Shown piece after piece: positions 8,389 to 17,573 of a stretch of 64,000 nt of DNA (the stretch's first letter is position 1; every line of letters starts with the position of its first letter). The notes beneath the pieces are model-generated. The model saw nothing but the letters and a program-made list of their open reading frames with translations. It searched no databases and was not told the DNA's origin. The translations under genes and the position numbers were made by a program. The stretch is from Caballeronia sp031450805 (lineage in GTDB: Bacteria; Pseudomonadota; Gammaproteobacteria; Burkholderiales; Burkholderiaceae), in contig NZ_JARTVY010000002.1 of the NCBI RefSeq assembly GCF_031450805.1, forward strand, positions 868,001-932,000. The letters run 5' to 3'.

Positions 8389-9153
8389 ATGACCTCCGGA
8401 AAAGTCACTCTCCTCAGCGCAGGCCCCGGCGATCTCGACCTGCTGACGATCCGCGCGGCAAGAACGCTCGCCGATGCCGATATCCTGCTCGTCGACGATC
8501 TCGCCAATGCGGACATCGTGACGCTCGCACCGCAAGCCCGTGTGATTCGCGTGGGCAAGCGCGGCGGCTGCAAGTCCACGCCGCAAGCGTTCATTCAGCG
8601 CCTCATGCTTCGTTATGCGCGCAAGGGGCTGCACGTCGTGCGTGCCAAAGGCGGCGACGCCCTGCTGTTCGGGCGCGCGGGCGAAGAGATCGCGGCGTTG
8701 CGCGGCGCGGGGATCGCGGTAGAGATCGTGAACGGCGTTTCGGCGGGATTTGCAGCGGCGGCGGGCCTGGGCATCTCGCTCACGCATCGCGACCATTGCC
8801 AGGGCGTGACCTTCGTCACCGCTCACATGCAGGACCACGGCGAACCGGACTGGCGCGCGCTCGCGGCGACCGGCATGACGCTCGCCATCTACATGGGCAT
8901 GAGCCGCATCACGGGCATCGCGCGGTCCCTGCTCGACGGGCTGCCCGCGACGACGCCCGCAGCGGTCGTGCAGCACGCGGGATCGTCGCAGGAAAGGCGG
9001 CTCGTGACGACGCTCGGCCGTCTCGCCGACGATGCAGCCGCCGCCGGCCTCGGCAGTCCCGCTGTGATCTTCGTGGGCGGAGCGATCGGCGAGGCCGTCG
9101 AATTCGCGGCTCACCGCGAGCGCATCGGGCACGGCATCGCGCACGCGGCGTGA
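8389..9153 (+). CDS. cobA: Uroporphyrinogen-III C-methyltransferase (SUMT)
   Basis: 254-residue SAM-dependent enzyme that bis-methylates uroporphyrinogen III to precorrin-2, the precursor of siroheme. It shows the SUMT motifs LLSAGPGDLDLLTIRA near the N-terminus and VRAKGGDALLFGRAGEE around residue 84; the usual KGGDPF is KGGDAL here. Its place opposite nirB suggests that it supplies siroheme for nitrite reductase. It has its own sigma-54 promoter and ANTAR leader, so it appears co-regulated with nas. nasT begins 94 bases downstream, probably on the same transcript. Confidence 0.93.
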   Translation: MTSGKVTLLSAGPGDLDLLTIRAARTLADADILLVDDLANADIVTLAPQARVIRVGKRGGCKSTPQAFIQRLMLRYARKGLHVVRAKGGDALLFGRAGEEIAALRGAGIAVEIVNGVSAGFAAAAGLGISLTHRDHCQGVTFVTAHMQDHGEPDWRALAATGMTLAIYMGMSRITGIARSLLDGLPATTPAAVVQHAGSSQERRLVTTLGRLADDAAAAGLGSPAVIFVGGAIGEAVEFAAHRERIGHGIAHAA

Positions 9154-9247
9154 TCCATGCGATTCGGCCTATGCCATTGGGCCAGATAGGCGGCGAAGGT
9201 GCATCGCGCTAAAGTCCAACGAACCGATACACCGTCAAACGCCTCAC

Positions 9248-9823
9248 ATGCTTCGCGTCCTTCTCGTCACCGACACCGACAAACCCATCGGCGATCTGCG
9301 CGATCAACTCGCACGTCTCGGCTATGAGATGCTCGCGGAAGCCGCCGCGCCCGCTCAGTTGCATGCGGCGGTGGAGAGTCAGAAGCCGGACGTCGTCATC
9401 ATCGATACCGACTCGCCTTCCCGCGACACGCTCGAACAGCTCGCGGTGATGAACAAGGCCGCGCCGCGCCCGGTGCTGATGTTCAGCAACGACGCGGATC
9501 AGCAATTCATCCGCGCCGCAGTCGGAGCGGGCGTAACCGCGTATTCCGTCGAAGGTCTCGCGCCCGAGCGGCTCGCGCCGATCATCGAGGTCGCGCTCGC
9601 CCGCTTCGCGCATGAAGCGCAATTGCGCCAGCGTCTTGAGCAGGTCGAGAACGAACTCGCGGAACGCAAGGTCATCGACCGGGCGAAGCGGCTTCTGATG
9701 GAGCGGCGCGGCCTGTCGGAGAACGACGCCTACGCGACGCTTCGAAAACGCGCGATGGATCAGGGCGTCAAGGTCGCCGAGATCGCGCGCCGGCTTCTCT
9801 CGCTTGCCGACCTTCTGCGGTAG
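9248..9823 (+). CDS. nasT: ANTAR-domain transcription antiterminator NasT
   Basis: 191 residues. There is an N-terminal receiver-like domain (MLRVLLVTDTDKP; PDVVIIDTDSP) and a C-terminal ANTAR RNA-binding domain at about residues 138-188 (IDRAKRLLMERRGLSENDAY, then LRKRAMDQGVKVAEIARRLL). ANTAR proteins bind tandem hexaloop hairpins and block terminators; matching hairpins are present upstream of narK and cobA in this window. In NasST systems NasT is held inactive by NasS until nitrate or nitrite is present. nasS follows 20 bases later. Confidence 0.94.
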   Translation: MLRVLLVTDTDKPIGDLRDQLARLGYEMLAEAAAPAQLHAAVESQKPDVVIIDTDSPSRDTLEQLAVMNKAAPRPVLMFSNDADQQFIRAAVGAGVTAYSVEGLAPERLAPIIEVALARFAHEAQLRQRLEQVENELAERKVIDRAKRLLMERRGLSENDAYATLRKRAMDQGVKVAEIARRLLSLADLLR

Positions 9824-9843
9824 CCATATACCGACATCATCGA

Positions 9844-10956
9844 ATGAACGCTTCCGACAACCTCACGCCCGAGCGATCGCATCTGCGGCTCGGCTTCGTC
9901 GCCCTGAGCGACGCCGCGCCGCTCGCGGCCGCCGCATTGCGCGACATGGGGCGGCGGCACGGCATCCGCATCGAGCTGTGCCGGCAGCCGTCGTGGGCGG
10001 CGGTGCGCGACAAGTTGCTGTCCGGCGAACTCGACGCCGCCCATGCGCTTTACGGGCTCGTCTACGGCGTGCAACTCGGCATCGGCGGGCCGCAGGCGGA
10101 CATGGCCGTTCTGATGGTGCTCAACCGCAACGGCCAGGCGATCACGCTGTCGAATCCGCTCGCCGACGCCATTCAGCGCGGCGCGAGCGTGAAGGACGCG
10201 CTCGCGTCGCTGGGACGCACGCCGGTGCTCGCGCAAACCTTCCCGACCGGCACGCACGCGATGTGGCTCTACTACTGGCTCGCAACGCAACGCGTGCATC
10301 CGCTCGTCGACGTTCGGAGCGTCGTGATACCGCCGCCGCGCATGGCGGATGCGCTCGTCGAAGGCACGCTCGACGGCTTCTGCGCCGGCGACCCGTGGCA
10401 TGCGGTGGCCGAGGCGCGCGGCGCGGGGCGCACGGTCGTGTACACGGGCGAAATCTGGCCCGATCACCCGGAGAAAGTGCTTGCGTGCCGGCGGGATTTC
10501 GTCGCGCTTTATCCCAACACGGCGCGCGCGCTGGTCCGCACCATGCTGGACGCGTGCGAATGGCTCGATGCGCGCGAGCATCGGCCGGAAATCGCGGATG
10601 CGCTCGCGGCGTCCGACCTGCTCGGCGTCCCGCGCGAGCTGATCGCATCCCGGCTCGGCGCCATCGAAGGCGTTGCGCCGCTGCGTTTTTTCGACGGCGG
10701 CGCGGTGAACTATCCGCGCGCATCGGACGGGCTCTGGTTCATCACTCAGTATCGGCGATGGGGCATGCTCGCAGGCGATGGCGACGACACCGCCGTGGCC
10801 GCAGCCGTCAACCAGACCGCGCTCTATGCACAGGCGGCGCAGGAGGCAGGCGTTGCGCTTCCCGCCGCGACTCGAAAGTCGACGTTCTGCGATGGCCGCG
10901 TCTGGGACGGAAGCGCGGCGAAGGCGTATCTCTCCGGGTTCGACATGCACGCATAG
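9844..10956 (+). CDS. nasS: NasS-type nitrate/nitrite sensor (NrtA/CmpA-like periplasmic-fold protein)
   Basis: 370-residue protein of the NrtA/CmpA ABC solute-binding family (RLGFVALSDAAPLAAA; GELDAAHALYGLVYGVQLGIGG; GFCAGDPWHAVAEARG). It has no signal peptide or lipobox and no ABC permease or ATPase beside it, so it is expected to be cytoplasmic, as known NasS sensors are, and to sequester NasT without nitrate. Position directly after nasT supports this. Gene order is nasT-nasS. Confidence 0.9.
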   Translation: MNASDNLTPERSHLRLGFVALSDAAPLAAAALRDMGRRHGIRIELCRQPSWAAVRDKLLSGELDAAHALYGLVYGVQLGIGGPQADMAVLMVLNRNGQAITLSNPLADAIQRGASVKDALASLGRTPVLAQTFPTGTHAMWLYYWLATQRVHPLVDVRSVVIPPPRMADALVEGTLDGFCAGDPWHAVAEARGAGRTVVYTGEIWPDHPEKVLACRRDFVALYPNTARALVRTMLDACEWLDAREHRPEIADALAASDLLGVPRELIASRLGAIEGVAPLRFFDGGAVNYPRASDGLWFITQYRRWGMLAGDGDDTAVAAAVNQTALYAQAAQEAGVALPAATRKSTFCDGRVWDGSAAKAYLSGFDMHA

Positions 10957-11015
10957 CGCGCCGACCGCCTACCATTAGCGTTGCCATGCAGGGATTCTCG
11001 CAACGGAGGTGCGCC

Positions 11016-11501
11016 ATGCAATTGCTCGCCATCGGCATCGACAAGCCGGAGAACGCCAACTTCATTCTCGGCCAGTCGCATTTCATCAAGACCGTCGAGG
11101 ACCTGCACGAGACGCTCGTCGGCGCGGTGCCGGGCATCCGCTTCGGCCTCGCGTTCTGCGAGGCGTCGGGCAAGCGGCTCGTGCGCGCATCGGGGACGGA
11201 CGAGGGGCTCGTCGAACTGGCCACGCGCAACGCGCTGAATATCGGTGCGGGACACAGCTTCATCATCGTGTTGGGCGATGGCTTCTTTCCCGTCAACGTG
11301 CTCAACGCGGTGAAGACGGTGCCCGAGGTCTGCCGCGTGTTCTGCGCGACGGCGAATCCGACGCAGGTGCTCGTCGCGGAGACGGATGAGGGGCGCGGGA
11401 TCATCGGCGTGGTCGATGGAATGCCGCCGCTCGGCATCGAAAGCGAAGAGGACGTGCGGTGGCGGAAGGACCTGCTGCGGCAGATCGGGTATAAGGCTTG
11501 A
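11016..11501 (+). CDS. Adenosine-specific kinase-like protein (DUF355 family)
   Basis: 161-residue protein resembling the archaeal adenosine-specific kinase family (MQLLAIGIDKPENANFILGQSHFIKTVEDL; GHSFIIVLGDGFFPVNVLNAVK; CRVFCATANPTQVLVAE). Its biochemical role in bacteria is not well established. The start was set at MQLL because GGAGGT lies 5 bases upstream; an upstream in-frame ATG gives only a nine-residue extension. It stands between nasS and the Hsp70 operon with no obvious functional link. Confidence 0.85.
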   Translation: MQLLAIGIDKPENANFILGQSHFIKTVEDLHETLVGAVPGIRFGLAFCEASGKRLVRASGTDEGLVELATRNALNIGAGHSFIIVLGDGFFPVNVLNAVKTVPEVCRVFCATANPTQVLVAETDEGRGIIGVVDGMPPLGIESEEDVRWRKDLLRQIGYKA

Positions 11502-11525
11502 TGAGGCGATGTGGCGGCCCGGCGC

Positions 11526-11574
11526 GAGCGGGCGCCTGAGCGGGCACCCGAGCGGGCGGCCGTTGCGCCCGCTC
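11526..11574. repeat. 12-bp x3 GAGCGGGC repeat and hairpin in the 11502-11913 gap
   Basis: GAGCGGGC recurs at 11526, 11538 and 11550 (12-bp period). The third copy pairs with GCCCGCTC at 11567-11574 to give a perfect 8-bp stem, possibly a terminator for the preceding gene, but there is no T-tract. The remaining 11575-11913 is GC-rich and must hold the promoter of the DUF2760-Hsp70 operon; no convincing -35/-10 pair was recognised. Confidence 0.55.
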
Positions 11575-11913
11575 ACGCAACGCCTCGCCGCGCCTTGACT
11601 TGCCCGCGCGAATCGCGAGAATGATGCCCCGCCCGAAGGCCGGGCAGCATCGGCCAGCGGGCGCCCGGCCGCCGGCCGGATGCGCCGCGCCAGCGCTTTT
11701 CCCTCGCGATGCACCGGCATCATGGACAATATCGGGATGCGGTGCGCCCGCCACGGCCATTTCGCGAGGCGAGAGCGCATCCGAATCGGCATCCACGGCG
11801 ATCGTCGAACGCAGCCCGCTGCGGCCGATGCGCCACCGAACACGCCCACCGGCGCCGTCCCGAGGATAAGGTCGTCCTTCGGAACGGTCGACAAGAACAC
11901 AGGAGCTTCACAC

Positions 11914-12504
11914 ATGACCGACATGAATCCGTCCTTCTTCGGCCGGCTGTCCATTGCCTTCGGCGCCTTCTTCGGCATCCTCGGCAACAGCAATTTCGCA
12001 GGGCGCGTCCAGCGCCTGCGGGAAGCGCAACATGCGCCCGAAGCGCCCGAAGCGCCGGAAACGCACGCCCCGACGCCCGCGGCGGCTCCGGTCGCCACGC
12101 CCGCGCCGTCGCCGCTGACGGAAGCGAGCCCGGTGGCGGCGCTCCAGTTGCTGGGGCTTCTGCAACGCGACGCGCGCTTCATCGATTTCGTCGAAGAGGA
12201 CATCGCCAATTACGGCGACGCGGACATCGGCGCGGCTGCGCGCCTCGTCCACGATGGCTGCCGCGCGGTGCTGCGCGAGCATTTCACGATCAGGCCGGTG
12301 CGCAGCGAAGCCGAAGGCAGCCGCATCACCCTGCCCGACGGCTTCGACGCAAGCGCCGTGCGTCTCACCGGCAACGTCGTCGGCAAGCCGCCGTTCAACG
12401 GGAGCATCAGCCATCGCGGCTGGAAGGTCGAGGAAACGCGGCTGCCGAAGCTCGCGCAGTCGCACGACGCGAGCATCGTCGCGCCCGCCGAGGTGGAGCT
12501 ATGA
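11914..12504 (+). CDS. DUF2760 protein, first gene of an Hsp70-pair operon
   Basis: 196 residues. There is a hydrophobic/amphipathic N-terminal segment (FFGRLSIAFGAFFGILGN), a linker rich in Ala, Pro and Glu (about residues 40-65), then the conserved DUF2760 domain (ALQLLGLLQRDARFIDFVEED; LTGNVVGKPPFNGSISHRGW). Function is unknown; the domain is typically encoded next to Hsp70 genes, as here. The start is set by AGGAG 9 bases upstream. The stop overlaps the next ATG (ATGA at 12501-12504), showing coupling. Confidence 0.85.
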   Translation: MTDMNPSFFGRLSIAFGAFFGILGNSNFAGRVQRLREAQHAPEAPEAPETHAPTPAAAPVATPAPSPLTEASPVAALQLLGLLQRDARFIDFVEEDIANYGDADIGAAARLVHDGCRAVLREHFTIRPVRSEAEGSRITLPDGFDASAVRLTGNVVGKPPFNGSISHRGWKVEETRLPKLAQSHDASIVAPAEVEL

Positions 12505-14384
12505 GCGAATACAACGAGCAAGGCCCGGCGCGCTTTTCGATCGGCGTCGATCTCGGCACGACGCATTGCGCGCTGTCGTATGTCGACATGTCCGCGAGCG
12601 ACGGCGAAAAAACCGCGCAAGGCGTGCTGTCGATCGCGCAGCTGACCGCGCCCGGGGCCGCCGAAGACCGCGAGCTGCTGCCGTCGTTTCTCTATCTTCC
12701 GCACGCAAACGAGCTTGCGCCCGGCGACCTCACGCTGCCGTGGACGCAGGAGCGGCCGTATATCGTCGGTGAACTGGCGCGCAGCCGTGGCGCGGGCACG
12801 CCCATCCGCCTCGTTTCGAGCGCGAAAAGCTGGCTCTGTCACCCCGGCGTGGATCGTCGCGCGGCGATTCTCCCCGCCGATGCGCCCGAGGAAGTCGAGC
12901 GCGTGTCGCCGCTCGAAACTTCGGTGCGCTACCTGACGCACCTGCGCGAAGCGTGGAATCACGCGCATCCGGATGCGCCGTTCGATCAGCAGGACGTCAC
13001 GGTGACGATCCCCGCCTCGTTCGATCCCGCCGCCCGCGAGCTCACCGCCGAAGCGGCCGCGACCGCCGGCTACGGCCGCATGACGCTGCTCGAGGAGCCG
13101 CAAGCCGCGCTGTATAGCTGGATCCAGAAGTCCGCCGGCGGCTGGCGCAAGCAGGTCAGAGTGGGCGACGTGATCCTCGTCGTCGACGTCGGCGGCGGCA
13201 CCACCGACCTGTCGCTCATCGCAGTGGTCGAGCGCGAGGGCAATCTCGAACTGCATCGCGTGGCGGTCGGCGAGCACATCCTGCTCGGCGGCGACAACAT
13301 GGACCTCGCGCTCGCGCATGTCGTCGCGCGCAAGCTCGCGGCGCAAGGCACGCAGCCCGATCCGTGGCAACTTCGCGCGCTCACCTACGCGTGCCGTTCG
13401 GCGAAGGAAACGCTGCTCTCCGATCCGAACGCCGACTCCGTGCCGCTCGTCGTGCCGAGCCGCGGCTCGAAGCTGATCGGCGGATCGCTGCGCACCGAGC
13501 TCACGCGCGCCGAACTCACGCAGATTCTGCTCGAAGGCTTCTTCCCTCAGGTCGATGCCGCCGCGCGTCCGGTCAGCCGCGCGCGCGTCGGCCTGACGCA
13601 GCTCGGCCTGCCCTACGCGCAGGACGCCGCCGTCACGCGTCATCTCGCTGCGTTCCTCGGCCGTCAGGTGAACGCGCTGGCCGAAGTCGAAGGCCTGCAG
13701 CATCAGGCTCCGGCCGGCGCGACGCTGCTGCACCCGACCGCCGTGCTGTTCAACGGAGGCGTGTTCAAGTCGCCTCTGCTGGTCGAGCGCGTGATGTCGA
13801 CGCTCAACGCGTGGCTCGCTGCCGAGAACGCGCCGGCCGCGCGTCTGCTCGAAGGCGCGGACCTCGATCTCGCGGTCGCACGCGGCGCCGCGTACTACGG
13901 CTATGTGCGGCGCGGCAAGGGCGTGCGTATTCGCGGCGGCACCGCGCGGGCGTATTACGTCGCGGTCGAATCGGCGATGCCGGCGGTTCCCGGTCTCGAA
14001 CCGCCCGTGCAGGCGCTGTGCGTCGCGCCGTTCGGCATGGAAGAAGGCACCGAAGCCGCGCTGCCCGCGCAGGAATTCGGGCTGGTCGTCGGCGAGCCGG
14101 TGCGCTTTCGCTTCTTCGGATCGTCGGTGCGGCGGCAGGACACCGTCGGCACGCTGCTCGATTACTGGCAACCGGACGAACTGCAGGAGCTCGAAGAAAT
14201 CGAAGCGTCGCTGCCCACTGAAGGCCGCACGCCCGGTGAAGTCGTGCCGGTCAGGCTGCATGCCCGCGTGACCGAAGCCGGCACGCTCGAACTTGAAGCC
14301 CTGCCGCGCAATTCGCCCGAACGGTGGAAAGTCGAGTTCGACGTGCGCGGCGGCGTCGGCACGGATCAGGGCATGGGCCTGTAA
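12501..14384 (+). CDS. Hsp70-family chaperone-like ATPase, first copy
   Basis: 627 residues. The actin-like ATPase fold is shown by phosphate-1 GVDLGTTHCALS (residues 15-26) and phosphate-2 VVDVGGGTTDLSLI (about 226-239), plus LLGGDNMDLALAH and VLFNGGVFKSPLL. The C-terminal part (VGEPVRFRFFGSS to GTLELEALPR) resembles a short substrate-binding beta domain; there is no DnaK-like helical lid. It is sandwiched between DUF2760 and a second Hsp70 with zero or negative spacing. No DnaJ or GrpE gene is nearby, so this is a specialised Hsp70, with unknown clients. Confidence 0.9.
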   Translation: MSEYNEQGPARFSIGVDLGTTHCALSYVDMSASDGEKTAQGVLSIAQLTAPGAAEDRELLPSFLYLPHANELAPGDLTLPWTQERPYIVGELARSRGAGTPIRLVSSAKSWLCHPGVDRRAAILPADAPEEVERVSPLETSVRYLTHLREAWNHAHPDAPFDQQDVTVTIPASFDPAARELTAEAAATAGYGRMTLLEEPQAALYSWIQKSAGGWRKQVRVGDVILVVDVGGGTTDLSLIAVVEREGNLELHRVAVGEHILLGGDNMDLALAHVVARKLAAQGTQPDPWQLRALTYACRSAKETLLSDPNADSVPLVVPSRGSKLIGGSLRTELTRAELTQILLEGFFPQVDAAARPVSRARVGLTQLGLPYAQDAAVTRHLAAFLGRQVNALAEVEGLQHQAPAGATLLHPTAVLFNGGVFKSPLLVERVMSTLNAWLAAENAPAARLLEGADLDLAVARGAAYYGYVRRGKGVRIRGGTARAYYVAVESAMPAVPGLEPPVQALCVAPFGMEEGTEAALPAQEFGLVVGEPVRFRFFGSSVRRQDTVGTLLDYWQPDELQELEEIEASLPTEGRTPGEVVPVRLHARVTEAGTLELEALPRNSPERWKVEFDVRGGVGTDQGMGL

Positions 14385-17300
14385 GTGTCCGCCGCGCGCA
14401 AGCAGAAGCCGGCGCAGGCGCGGTATCGCGTCGGCATCGATCTCGGCACGAGCAATACGGTTGTCGCTTATGCGCGGGCCGGCTCGGGCGATATCCGCAT
14501 CTTCGAGATCGATCAGCTCGTCGCTGCCGGCGAGGTCGCGGCGCAACCGCTGCTGCCGTCGCTGCGTTATCACTTCGCGCCCGGCGAACTTAGGTCCGAA
14601 GACCTGCAATTGCCGTGGGGCGAGATGGAAGCGCCCGCCGTCATCGGCAGATTCGCGCGGACGCTCGGCGCGCAGGTGCCGGGGCGGCTCGTGTCGAGCG
14701 CCAAGAGCTGGCTGTCGCACGCGGCGGTCGATCGTCTCGCGCCCATTCTTCCGTGGGGCGCGGGCGACGACATCGAAAAAATCTCGCCGGTGATCGCGAG
14801 CGCGAGCTATCTCGCGCACGTGCACGCGGCATGGAACGAGCGCTTTCCCGAAGCGCCGCTCGACGCGCAGGACGTCGTGCTGACGGTGCCCGCCTCTTTC
14901 GATGAAGGCGCGCGCGCCCTCACGCTCGAAGCGGCGAAGATGGCGGGGCTCGAGACGCTGCGCCTGCTGGAAGAGCCGCAGGCCGCGTTCTATGACTGGC
15001 TGTTTCACCATCGCGAGACGCTGGGCGAAGAACTGGCGGCGACGCGGCTCGTGCTGATCTGCGATGTCGGCGGCGGCACGACGGACCTCACGCTCATCCA
15101 GGTCGAACCCAACAACATAGCGGGCGGCGAGCCGGTTCTCACGCGCATCGGGGTCGGCAACCATCTGATGCTGGGCGGCGACAACATGGACCTCGCGCTC
15201 GCGCATCTCGTCGAGAAGCGGCTTGCGGGCGATGACGGGCGACTGTCGGCGGGGCGACTGTCGCAACTGGTCGAACGCTGTCGCGCGGCCAAAGAGCAAT
15301 TGCTGGGGGAACACGCGCCGGCGTCCGTGTCGATCACGCTGCTTGGCGCGGGATCGAAGCTGATCGGCGGCGCGCGTTCGGCGGAAGTGACGCGCGAGGA
15401 GATCGAGCGGATCATCGTCGAGGGCTTTTTCCCGCTCGTGTCGGGCGGCGAGCGGCCGGGGCGGGCGCGCGGCGGTATCGTCGAATTCGGGCTGCCTTAT
15501 GCGAGCGATCCCGCCATCACGCGCCACGTCGCCGCGTTTCTCGCGCAGCACGCGACGCAGGCGCGCGAAGCACTGAGCGGCGATGCGCGCGCGGAAGCGG
15601 CGCGAACGAGCGAACCGCAAGCATCGCAGGACAGGGATGGGGATGCTGCTGCGAATGCGGCGAATGCGGGGAATGCGAACGTTGCGGGGAACGCAGCGAA
15701 CCCGAACGTTGCGGGGACCGCGAGGAATGCGACAAACGCCGGCAACGCGACGAACCTGAACGTTGCGGGGAACGCTGCGAATACGACGCATACCCGGACC
15801 GCGGGCAACGCGGCCATTGCGACGAACGTGACGCATGCGACAAACGCGAACGTCCCAGGGAACGGGAAAAATCCCGAGAAGGCGGCGAACGCGGAAGTCG
15901 CGGGAAATGCAAGCAAAGCCACCGGCGCTCGCGACACCGCTCAACCCGCCGCCTACCTCCCCGTCCCCGACACGCTGCTTCTCAACGGCGGCGTCTTTCG
16001 CGCTGCCCCGCTCGCCCGCCGCATCGCCGATACGCTCGGCAAGTGGCGCGGCGCGCCCGTCCACGTGCTCGCCAACGACCATCCCGACGTGGCCGTCGCG
16101 CGTGGCGCGGTTGCCTATGCGCTCGCGCGCGCGGGGAACGCGCCGAAGATCGGCGGGGGATCGGCGCGCAGCTATTTTCTGCTGCTCGACGAGGAAGGCG
16201 ACGCCACGCGCGGCGTCTGCGTGCTGCCGCGCGGCACCGAGGAAGGCCAGCCGATCCATCTCGCGGACCGCACCTTCGCGCTCCGGCTCGGCGCGCCGGT
16301 GCGCTTTCACCTCGTTTCGTCGGTGGCGGATACCGCATACAAGGCGGGCGACATCGCGGACGTCAGCGCATCGGCGGGCGACTTCGTGCGCCTGCCGCCG
16401 ATCGCCACTGTCGTCGATGCGCGCGGCGAGACCCGTGGCGGGCCGAGCGGCTCGGGACCGCGCGAAACGCCGGTGCACCTCACGACGTCGTTGACGGAAG
16501 TGGGCACGCTGGAGATGCACTGCATCGCCATCGACGATCCCGCGAAACGCTGGCTCCTCGAATTCCAGCTACGCCGCGAGGAACCCGACGCCGATGCCGC
16601 CGCATCGCAGACGCCGGCGCAGACGCATCCGGCGCTGCCGAAGGCCATCGAACTGATCGATCGCACCTTCGGCACGCGCGCGCAGGATGTCGGCCCGAAC
16701 GAAGTGAAGCGGCTGCGTGCGCAACTCGAGCAGGCGCTGGGCCCGCGCGATACGTGGGACATCGCGCTGTTGCGCGAGCTATTCGGCGCGCTGTGGGACC
16801 GCGCGAAGAAGCGCCGGCGCACCGCCGATCACGAGCGCCTGTGGCTCAATCTCGCTGGCTACTGCATGCGGCCCGGCTTCGGGCACCCGCTCGACGAGTG
16901 GCGCGTCGAGCAGTTGTGGACGCTCTTCGATCAGGGCATCCAGTACGTCAACGAAAATCAGATCTGGTCCGAATGGTGGACGCTCTGGCGTCGCGCGGCG
17001 GGCGGCCTCGACGAAGCCGCTCAACTGCGCCTGCTCGACGACATGGCCTTCGTTCTGCAACCGCCCGGCGCGAGCCGCTACCGGCGCGCGGCGGGCGCGG
17101 CTCGCGCGGGTTACGAGGACATGGTGCGGCTTGCGGCATCGCTCGAGCGCGTGCCGGTCGAGCGCAAGGTCGAAGCCGGCGAATGGCTGCTCACGCGCCT
17201 CAAGAAGCCTTCCGAGAACCTGCAAAGCTGGTGGGCGGTCGGACGCATCGGCGCGCGGCAGCCGTTCTACGGCAGCGCGCACGGCGTCGTGCCGCCGGAC

Positions 17301-17573
17301 ATCGCCGAGGCGTGGCTTGCGGCCATACTCGCGCTCGACTGGAAGAAGGTCGAACCGGCGGCGTTCGCGGCCGTGCAGATCGCGCGCATGACGGGCGACC
17401 GCTCCCGCGACGTGTCCGACGAAGTGCGCGCCGCCGTCATCGAACGGCTCACGACGATGGGCGCGGCGCAGTCGTGGATCGCGATGGTGCGCGAGACCGT
17501 CGCGCTCGATCGCGCCGACGAAGGCCGCGTGTTCGGCGAGACGCTGCCCGCAGGGCTGAAGCTGATCGGCTGA
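14385..17573 (+). CDS. Giant Hsp70-family protein with Asn/Ala repeat and C-terminal DUF3731
   Basis: 1062 residues beginning with GTG directly after the stop of the first Hsp70. ATPase motifs: GIDLGTSNTVVA (17-28), LICDVGGGTTDLTLI (about 223-237), MLGGDNMDLALAHL. Where the first copy has about 24 residues between HLAAFL and VLFNGGVF, this copy has about 130, filled by an Asn/Ala repeat (about 418-512). After the ATPase/SBD-like region, a DUF3731-like helical domain occupies about 750-1062 (AIELIDRTFGTRAQDVGPNE; ENQIWSEWWTLWRRAAGG). Paralogue of its neighbour; likely a partner complex (inferred). Confidence 0.9.
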   Translation: MSAARKQKPAQARYRVGIDLGTSNTVVAYARAGSGDIRIFEIDQLVAAGEVAAQPLLPSLRYHFAPGELRSEDLQLPWGEMEAPAVIGRFARTLGAQVPGRLVSSAKSWLSHAAVDRLAPILPWGAGDDIEKISPVIASASYLAHVHAAWNERFPEAPLDAQDVVLTVPASFDEGARALTLEAAKMAGLETLRLLEEPQAAFYDWLFHHRETLGEELAATRLVLICDVGGGTTDLTLIQVEPNNIAGGEPVLTRIGVGNHLMLGGDNMDLALAHLVEKRLAGDDGRLSAGRLSQLVERCRAAKEQLLGEHAPASVSITLLGAGSKLIGGARSAEVTREEIERIIVEGFFPLVSGGERPGRARGGIVEFGLPYASDPAITRHVAAFLAQHATQAREALSGDARAEAARTSEPQASQDRDGDAAANAANAGNANVAGNAANPNVAGTARNATNAGNATNLNVAGNAANTTHTRTAGNAAIATNVTHATNANVPGNGKNPEKAANAEVAGNASKATGARDTAQPAAYLPVPDTLLLNGGVFRAAPLARRIADTLGKWRGAPVHVLANDHPDVAVARGAVAYALARAGNAPKIGGGSARSYFLLLDEEGDATRGVCVLPRGTEEGQPIHLADRTFALRLGAPVRFHLVSSVADTAYKAGDIADVSASAGDFVRLPPIATVVDARGETRGGPSGSGPRETPVHLTTSLTEVGTLEMHCIAIDDPAKRWLLEFQLRREEPDADAAASQTPAQTHPALPKAIELIDRTFGTRAQDVGPNEVKRLRAQLEQALGPRDTWDIALLRELFGALWDRAKKRRRTADHERLWLNLAGYCMRPGFGHPLDEWRVEQLWTLFDQGIQYVNENQIWSEWWTLWRRAAGGLDEAAQLRLLDDMAFVLQPPGASRYRRAAGAARAGYEDMVRLAASLERVPVERKVEAGEWLLTRLKKPSENLQSWWAVGRIGARQPFYGSAHGVVPPDIAEAWLAAILALDWKKVEPAAFAAVQIARMTGDRSRDVSDEVRAAVIERLTTMGAAQSWIAMVRETVALDRADEGRVFGETLPAGLKLIG
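15640..15920 (+). repeat. Degenerate 27-bp minisatellite coding an N-x-N-V-A-G-N-A-A repeat
   Basis: AACGTTGCGGGGA occurs at 15678, 15705 and 15759, spaced 27 and 54 bp, and encodes successive 9-residue units such as NANVAGNAA, NPNVAGTAR, NATNAGNAT and NLNVAGNAA, then decays into Asn/Thr/Ala-rich sequence. It stays in frame within the second Hsp70. Confidence 0.85.

Noticed and set aside
15640..15920. Possible CRISPR-like repeat array
   Set aside because: Repeats are 27-bp, in frame, with no unique spacers and continuous coding sequence; it is a coding minisatellite.
12210..16520. 1436-codon minus-strand open frame
   Set aside because: It is the antisense shadow of the two Hsp70 genes; no recognisable domain and extreme Arg/Ala content.
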